Below, piece by piece: positions 42,146 through 45,942 of a stretch of 45,942 nucleotides of DNA (the stretch's first letter is position 1; each line of letters opens with the position of its first letter). The stretch is from UBA1081 sp045658165. Its GTDB lineage: Bacteria; Bacillota; Clostridia; Oscillospirales; Acutalibacteraceae. The notes beneath the pieces are model-generated. The model was not told the DNA's origin. It was given only the letters and a program-made list of their open reading frames with translations, and ran no database searches. The DNA is taken from positions 1 to 45,942 of the forward strand of contig JAZOUN010000008.1 of assembly GCA_045658165.1 (NCBI GenBank), in the 5' to 3' direction. Made by a program: the position numbers and the translations under genes.

Positions 42146-42973
42146 TTAAAACAGACATTTATCAATTATTTCTTTACTGCAGAGAGTGTCTATCCATTTG
42201 TCGGGGATTCCGTCGTAACCGTAAATAATACCTGCCAGTGCACCTGCTATTGCAGCAACGGTATCTGTATCACTGCCCAGGTTTACCGCTTTAAGTACGC
42301 AGTCTCTGTAATTGTCCGTATTTGCAAGACACCAGATTGCAGCCTCAAAAGAGTGGACTACATATCCGGAACTCCTGATATCACATTCATTACAGCTGCT
42401 GATTGTTCTGAGCTTTTTATAAAATGAATCTTCGGGTACGTTCATTTTTACTGCATCGGTTATGTTCATTCCCTGAAGAAGTGATTTTGCAATTTTTACA
42501 TACAGAACACAAGCCTCGGTTGAAATCGGATGCGCATGGGTGACAGAAGATACTTTTATGATTTCATCATCTGAGACTTCAGGTAAAAAAGCCAGGGGAA
42601 TGATTCTCATAAGCGAGCCGTTACCGTTGGAATATTCATCAGAACAACCAAAACCTTGACTGAGCGCAACAGATGTTGTGTTGCCGATATCAAATGTATT
42701 GCCGTGCGGAGTAAAATGAGCATCATTCATCCATTTTCTGAACTGAAACAACAAATCCTGCGTATCAATACCGTTTTTTGTTTTTATACTGTAACAGGTT
42801 GCAATTGTCATGCTTGTATCATCTGACCAGGTGCCGGGAACCTGATTGTAAGTGCCGTAACCTGTCATGTCTGTTGCATTGAATGTTCCCCGTTCGTTGA
42901 ATTCGTAGGGTACACTCACCGCATCAGCAATTGCAAGGCCGTATACTGCATCTTTTAATGTTATTTTATTCAT
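42146..42973 (-). CDS. ADP-ribosylglycohydrolase family protein (DraG-like)
   Basis: A 275-residue enzyme of the ADP-ribosyl-acceptor hydrolase family, which removes ADP-ribose from proteins, nucleic acids or small molecules using two metal ions. Metal-binding motifs are GTWSDDTSM (49-55) near the start and GSDTDTVAAIAGALAG near the end, with GNGSLMRIIPLAFL between. LAIADAVSVPYEF is the usual N-terminal helix. Its ATG overlaps the preceding kinase stop by four bases (ATGA). The coupling suggests the pair acts on a common ADP-ribosyl or nucleotide substrate. No toxin or ADP-ribosyltransferase lies nearby. The family is confident; the substrate is unknown. Confidence 0.9.
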   Translation of the reverse strand: MNKITLKDAVYGLAIADAVSVPYEFNERGTFNATDMTGYGTYNQVPGTWSDDTSMTIATCYSIKTKNGIDTQDLLFQFRKWMNDAHFTPHGNTFDIGNTTSVALSQGFGCSDEYSNGNGSLMRIIPLAFLPEVSDDEIIKVSSVTHAHPISTEACVLYVKIAKSLLQGMNITDAVKMNVPEDSFYKKLRTISSCNECDIRSSGYVVHSFEAAIWCLANTDNYRDCVLKAVNLGSDTDTVAAIAGALAGIIYGYDGIPDKWIDTLCSKEIIDKCLF

Positions 42974-43494
42974 AAATCAATCAGCTCGGTTTCGTTTTGG
43001 TAGTCATCGTCAATGACAAGACAGTGGAGATTATGAAGCACGGCACATTTATGGAAATGTGCATTGTCTGCAATCAGACTTTCCTCGGTGCAATCACTGT
43101 CATCAAGACGGTTTTCGATTACGTTTGCAAATTTTTTTATATCGTCAAAGTGATTTCTGATGTAATTTTCACTGAGCACAAGGCAGATGTATCGGATGTG
43201 CTTTAAATAATTTTTATCAAAATCACCTGACCAGTCAAAGGGGATATAACAGCCTTCGACTATCAGATTCTGATTGTTTTCGATGGCTGTTTTTATCATT
43301 TCTCTGACAATCGGCCATAAATATGCTGTCAGTGAATCATCATCACTCAAGGGTGTGAGCTGTGTGTTGCCGCTTCTGATAAGTCCCATTTTAAGATGGT
43401 CGATTGACAGGTAAGGGAATTTGTGTTTTTGCAGCAGTTTCTGTGCAAGAGCGGTTTTACCCGTATGGGATGCACCGGTTATAAGTATAATCAT
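42970..43494 (-). CDS. Small P-loop kinase-like NTPase
   Basis: A 174-residue protein with an N-terminal Walker A motif, GASHTGKT (7-14). SIDHLKMGLIRSG follows, as in small-molecule kinases and zeta-toxin-like folds, and then the strand NLIVEGCYIPF. The rest resembles an adenylate-kinase-type P-loop fold, with a likely lid near ENYIRNHFDD. It could phosphorylate a nucleotide or other small molecule. It ends four bases inside the ADP-ribosylglycohydrolase start, so the two are cotranslated. GAGGC is upstream of the ATG, though the spacing is long. No experimental relative comes to mind, so the role is open. Confidence 0.68.
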   Translation of the reverse strand: MIILITGASHTGKTALAQKLLQKHKFPYLSIDHLKMGLIRSGNTQLTPLSDDDSLTAYLWPIVREMIKTAIENNQNLIVEGCYIPFDWSGDFDKNYLKHIRYICLVLSENYIRNHFDDIKKFANVIENRLDDSDCTEESLIADNAHFHKCAVLHNLHCLVIDDDYQNETELIDL

Positions 43495-43527
43495 AAGACA
43501 GAGCCTCTGTTATAATAATGAATTTTT

Positions 43528-45183
43528 TCATCGGTTGAAACTTTTTACCCAGTTAAGCAATGAACCGTGGTGAGTATTTTCGCGTACTGTTCTGAGCATG
43601 TATTCTGTTACGGGACCGTTTTTGCTCATTTTTTCAAGAATTGCTTCCTGCAGTTCCTCAATGGTCATTTCTTCATAAGGTTTGTCGGGAATTGTAATTG
43701 CTTTTGCGGTCTTTTTCTCTTCAGTTGATATATTTTCAGAAGCTTCTGATTTTTCCGTTTTAACGGGTATTTCAGAAGCTTTTTCCGTCACATTAACTTT
43801 CTTTGTTTCAATCGTCTTAATGGGCTGTATGCGCTCACAGCTCATATCTGAGGGGATCCATATTGCACCGTAGTTGCCGGGTACGGTAATTTCTATACGT
43901 CCGTCTTTCGCTGTTACTTTTTCTCCGCTGATAGCATCTGAATAGCTTTCTGAACTTCCTGCAGGAAGACTCATTGTCGCAGGAGAGTCTGCGTTGTTGA
44001 CGGCAATAATCACGCTTTTACCGTTAAGTGTTCTTGAATATGCAAAATGAGTATTCCGCAGTTCAAGCTGCTTGTAATCACCGTAACACAAAGCAGGAGT
44101 GTTCTGTCTGATTCTGCCGAGAGCTGCAATAAGTCCTGTAAGCGGATTTGTTCTGACACAAGTTTTATAATCGTCAATATTGAGTGCAGGACGCAGGGAA
44201 TCATCAGAATGACGCTCTTTTCTGCCCTCAATGCCGAATTCCGAACCGTAATAGATAGACGGAATACCGGGCAATGTGTAAAGCATGATGTGTACAGGGA
44301 TGAAATGGGCTTTGTTGTTAAGTTTTGTATATATTCGTTCAACATCGTGGTTATCAACAAATGTATACAGCTTGAGATTGTTACCCGTCATACCGTTTAC
44401 ATACTGAATTGTGTGAGCAATTTCAAAATAATTGCGGTCATTGTGCGCAGAATAAAAAGCTTTATGAAGCATATAGTTTGTTACGGAATGGAGTGTGCCG
44501 TCATTTGCCCAACGGGAATAATTACCGTGAATAACTTCACCCATAAGCCAGAAATCAGGTTTCACTTCATTTGCCACATTACGCAGTGCTGTCATATAGT
44601 TAAAATCCATGACATCTGCAGCATCAAGGCGGATTCCGTCGATGTCAAATTCTTTTACCCAGAAACGGATAACATCACAGATGTAATCTCTGACTTCGGG
44701 ATTGTGCTGATTCAGCTTTGCAAGAAGGTCATAACTACCCCAGTTTGCATAAGAAAAGCCGTCACCGAATGAGTTGTTGTCCCGGAAGTTTACATTGCAA
44801 TACCAGTCTTTATAGCGAGAATTCTCTCTGTTTGTCTTTATGTCCTGAAATGCAAAAAAATCTCTGCCTGTGTGGTTGAATACACCGTCAAGAATAACTC
44901 TTATACCCTGTATGTGACACTCTGCCACAAAATTCGTAAGGTCTTCGTTTGTGCCGAGTCTGGAATCGAGCTTTTTGTAGTCAGTTGTTTCGTATCCGTG
45001 ACCGACAGATTCAAAAAGAGGTCCGATGTAAATTGCATTGCATCCGATTTCTCTTATATGAGAAATCCATGGTAATAATGCGTTTAATCGGTGTACAGGG
45101 GATTCGTAAGTGTTCTGTTTCGGTGCACCGGTCAGTCCTAACGGATATATATGATAAAATACAGCTTCGTCATACCATGCCAT
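43528..45183 (-). CDS. GH13 alpha-amylase family enzyme with extra C-terminal domain
   Basis: A 551-residue intracellular GH13 enzyme acting on maltodextrins or starch oligosaccharides. All catalytic blocks are visible: DGVFNH (99-104), GIRLDAADV with nucleophile Asp187, LMGEVIHG with acid/base Glu216, and FVDNHD with Asp280. A beta-sandwich C-domain ends near residue 445. A Lys/Glu-rich linker follows, with repeats of short charged words such as VTEKASEIPVKTEKSE. The last ~50 residues, including MTIEELQEAILEKMSKNG and HHGSLLNWVKSF, are helical. This tail is not part of standard GH13 enzymes. No signal peptide is seen. AAGGAGA precedes the ATG. GH13 is firm; the tail function is unknown. Confidence 0.9.
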   Translation of the reverse strand: MAWYDEAVFYHIYPLGLTGAPKQNTYESPVHRLNALLPWISHIREIGCNAIYIGPLFESVGHGYETTDYKKLDSRLGTNEDLTNFVAECHIQGIRVILDGVFNHTGRDFFAFQDIKTNRENSRYKDWYCNVNFRDNNSFGDGFSYANWGSYDLLAKLNQHNPEVRDYICDVIRFWVKEFDIDGIRLDAADVMDFNYMTALRNVANEVKPDFWLMGEVIHGNYSRWANDGTLHSVTNYMLHKAFYSAHNDRNYFEIAHTIQYVNGMTGNNLKLYTFVDNHDVERIYTKLNNKAHFIPVHIMLYTLPGIPSIYYGSEFGIEGRKERHSDDSLRPALNIDDYKTCVRTNPLTGLIAALGRIRQNTPALCYGDYKQLELRNTHFAYSRTLNGKSVIIAVNNADSPATMSLPAGSSESYSDAISGEKVTAKDGRIEITVPGNYGAIWIPSDMSCERIQPIKTIETKKVNVTEKASEIPVKTEKSEASENISTEEKKTAKAITIPDKPYEEMTIEELQEAILEKMSKNGPVTEYMLRTVRENTHHGSLLNWVKSFNR

Positions 45184-45222
45184 AAATTTTCTCCTTTTTT
45201 GCCTGTGCTGAATAACTGTTTT

Positions 45223-45250
45223 ATTTTATTATTTTATCACAACCATGCAA
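45223..45250 (-). promoter_or_regulatory. Possible promoter of the GH13 gene
   Basis: On the minus strand, TTGCAT (45245-45250) and TAAAAT (45223-45228) are 16 bases apart. The short spacer makes it tentative. Confidence 0.42.
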
Positions 45251-45286
45251 AAAAATAAACAGCTCCCACAAAAAATGTGAGAGCTG
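45242..45286 (-). terminator. Terminator of the dockerin-tailed surface-protein gene
   Basis: The stem CAGCTCCCACA/TGTGAGAGCTG with one mismatch/G-T pair (45260-45270, 45276-45286) is followed by a T-rich run on the minus strand. Confidence 0.65.
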
Positions 45287-45381
45287 AAAATTTGTTGTAA
45301 GGAAAATGATTAACTGTTTTGATAAACTATTCCAGTGTTATTTTCTGTCAACATTATAAAATATCCTATGAAATAAGTTGG

Positions 45382-45942
45382 TTATATACCTGCAGATTTG
45401 CGCAAAATGCTTCGTGCGTCGGAGGCTGTTATTTCTCCGTCGTCATTTGCATCGGCAGCAATTGCATAAACACCGTCGAGTGTGTCGAGAGTTGCTGCAG
45501 CTCTCAATGCCATTCGGGCGTCTGCAGCTGTAATTATACCGTCACTGTTGATGTCAAATCTGACAGAAGTTTCATATTGGAACAGACTGTTACCCTTTGA
45601 ATCGCAAACACATATTATGCAACCTGTACCGATAAACGATGTGTTATCCAAAACTTTTCCGTTGGGGGTCAAGATGATGATAATGTTATTATAAACATTA
45701 TTTCTGAAATCATCAGGTTTCATATCGGAGCCTATAATAACCGTGAAGTTATATATATTTATCTCTACACCCGGATATGGATTAAGGCCTCCTCCGGTAT
45801 GACCTGTTGTTGTTTCGGGAACCCATGTTGTTGTTTCGGGAACCCATGTTGTTGTTTCGGGAACCCATGTTGTTGTTACGGGAACCCATGTTGTTGTTTC
45901 GGGAGCCCATGTTGTTGTTTCGGGAACCCATGTTGTTGTTTC
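45382..45942 (-). CDS. Surface protein with ETTTWVP repeat linker and dockerin-like tail (5' end outside window)
   Basis: An open reading frame enters at the right edge and ends with TAA at 45382-45384; 186 residues are visible. Reading starts with six complete copies of the heptad ETTTWVP (variants WAP and VTTTWVP) and a partial seventh. A GGGLNPYPG linker and a small beta domain (GVEINIYNFTVIIGSDM to SFIGTGCIICVCDSKGNSLF) follow. Two dockerin-like EF-hand repeats end the protein, FDINSDGIITAADARMALR and ANDDGEITASDARSILR. The end matches the tail of the LRR protein at 26692. The internal ATG at 45723 is not a start, because the frame is open across it from the edge. Function is unknown but a cell-surface location is likely. 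Confidence 0.8.
   Translation of the reverse strand, partial: ETTTWVPETTTWAPETTTWVPVTTTWVPETTTWVPETTTWVPETTTGHTGGGLNPYPGVEINIYNFTVIIGSDMKPDDFRNNVYNNIIIILTPNGKVLDNTSFIGTGCIICVCDSKGNSLFQYETSVRFDINSDGIITAADARMALRAAATLDTLDGVYAIAADANDDGEITASDARSILRKSAGI
45817..45942 (-). repeat. 21-bp tandem repeat (six full copies)
   Basis: Six near-identical 21-base units encode ETTTWVP, continuing into a partial seventh copy and probably off the window edge. Differences are single bases, for example WAP in the second unit and V for E in the fourth. Near-identity suggests recent expansion. Confidence 0.9.

Noticed and set aside
42146..43494. Toxin-antitoxin module of the DarTG or zeta type
   Set aside because: No ADP-ribosyltransferase partner is present and the P-loop protein lacks a paired antidote; only the coupling is noted.
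45382..45723. Short 113-residue protein starting at the ATG at 45723
   Set aside because: The frame stays open through ETTTWVP repeats to the window edge, so this ATG is internal.

Overview
The window is a 46 kb stretch of AT-rich chromosome from what looks like a gut Clostridia, probably Ruminococcaceae/Oscillospiraceae. This is inferred from three things: Firmicutes-type promoters and Shine-Dalgarno sites, dockerin-like tails of the form 'DVNGDGEITASDAR..LR.SAGLE', and a mix of polysaccharide hydrolases with BspA-type leucine-rich repeats. No rRNA, tRNA, CRISPR array or classical insertion sequence was seen. Genes are tightly packed on both strands, and most transcription units end in clear intrinsic terminators, many of them bidirectional.

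Layout. 1-387 is the 3' end of tuf. 492-2723 holds a divergent PfkB sugar kinase and a Gfo/Idh/MocA oxidoreductase. 2767-5806 holds nadE and a divergent monoacylglycerol-lipase-like hydrolase sharing a back-to-back promoter region. 5803-6693 is a GH16 glucanase with an internal TGA and no normal start codon. 6737-9720 (minus) is an MBOAT/SGNH acyl-transfer pair. 9838-13156 (minus) holds a secreted ceramidase-superfamily protein and a polytopic GT87-like membrane protein. 13317-23233 is a seven-gene plus-strand cluster: YfhO, RfbF, RfbG, RfbH, a TPP-dependent YerE-like enzyme, a YerF-like reductase and a GtrB/CsbB-like polyprenyl glycosyltransferase. A large secreted LRR protein follows (23342-26692), then a coupled membrane-protein/condensation-fold acyltransferase pair (26812-28886). 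28948-34766 has GH36-like, GH39-like and GH43-like proteins and a RACo-like ASKHA ferredoxin. 34872-40431 encodes a secreted lipase-like protein and two tandem membrane-anchored SurA/PrsA-type foldases. The rest comprises alaA, a DUF378 protein, an ADP-ribosylglycohydrolase coupled to a small P-loop kinase, a cytoplasmic GH13 enzyme with an unusual C-terminal tail, and the 3' part of a repeat-linker/dockerin surface protein running off the end.

The most interesting unit is 13317-23233. RfbF, RfbG and RfbH make CDP-4-keto-3,6-dideoxyglucose. The next two enzymes match the logic of Yersinia YerE and YerF, which add a two-carbon branch and reduce it to yersiniose. The flanking genes are the lipid-linking glycosyltransferase and the YfhO GT-C enzyme of the three-component surface glycosylation systems of Firmicutes. 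I infer a cell-surface glycosylation system that decorates a wall or teichoic-acid-like polymer with a branched 3,6-dideoxyhexose. The flippase and the RfbH-partner reductase are not in the window. Other points worth checking are a NadE that has lost its glutaminase cysteine, the TGA-interrupted GH16 gene, and a MITE-like element inside the CDP-sugar operon.
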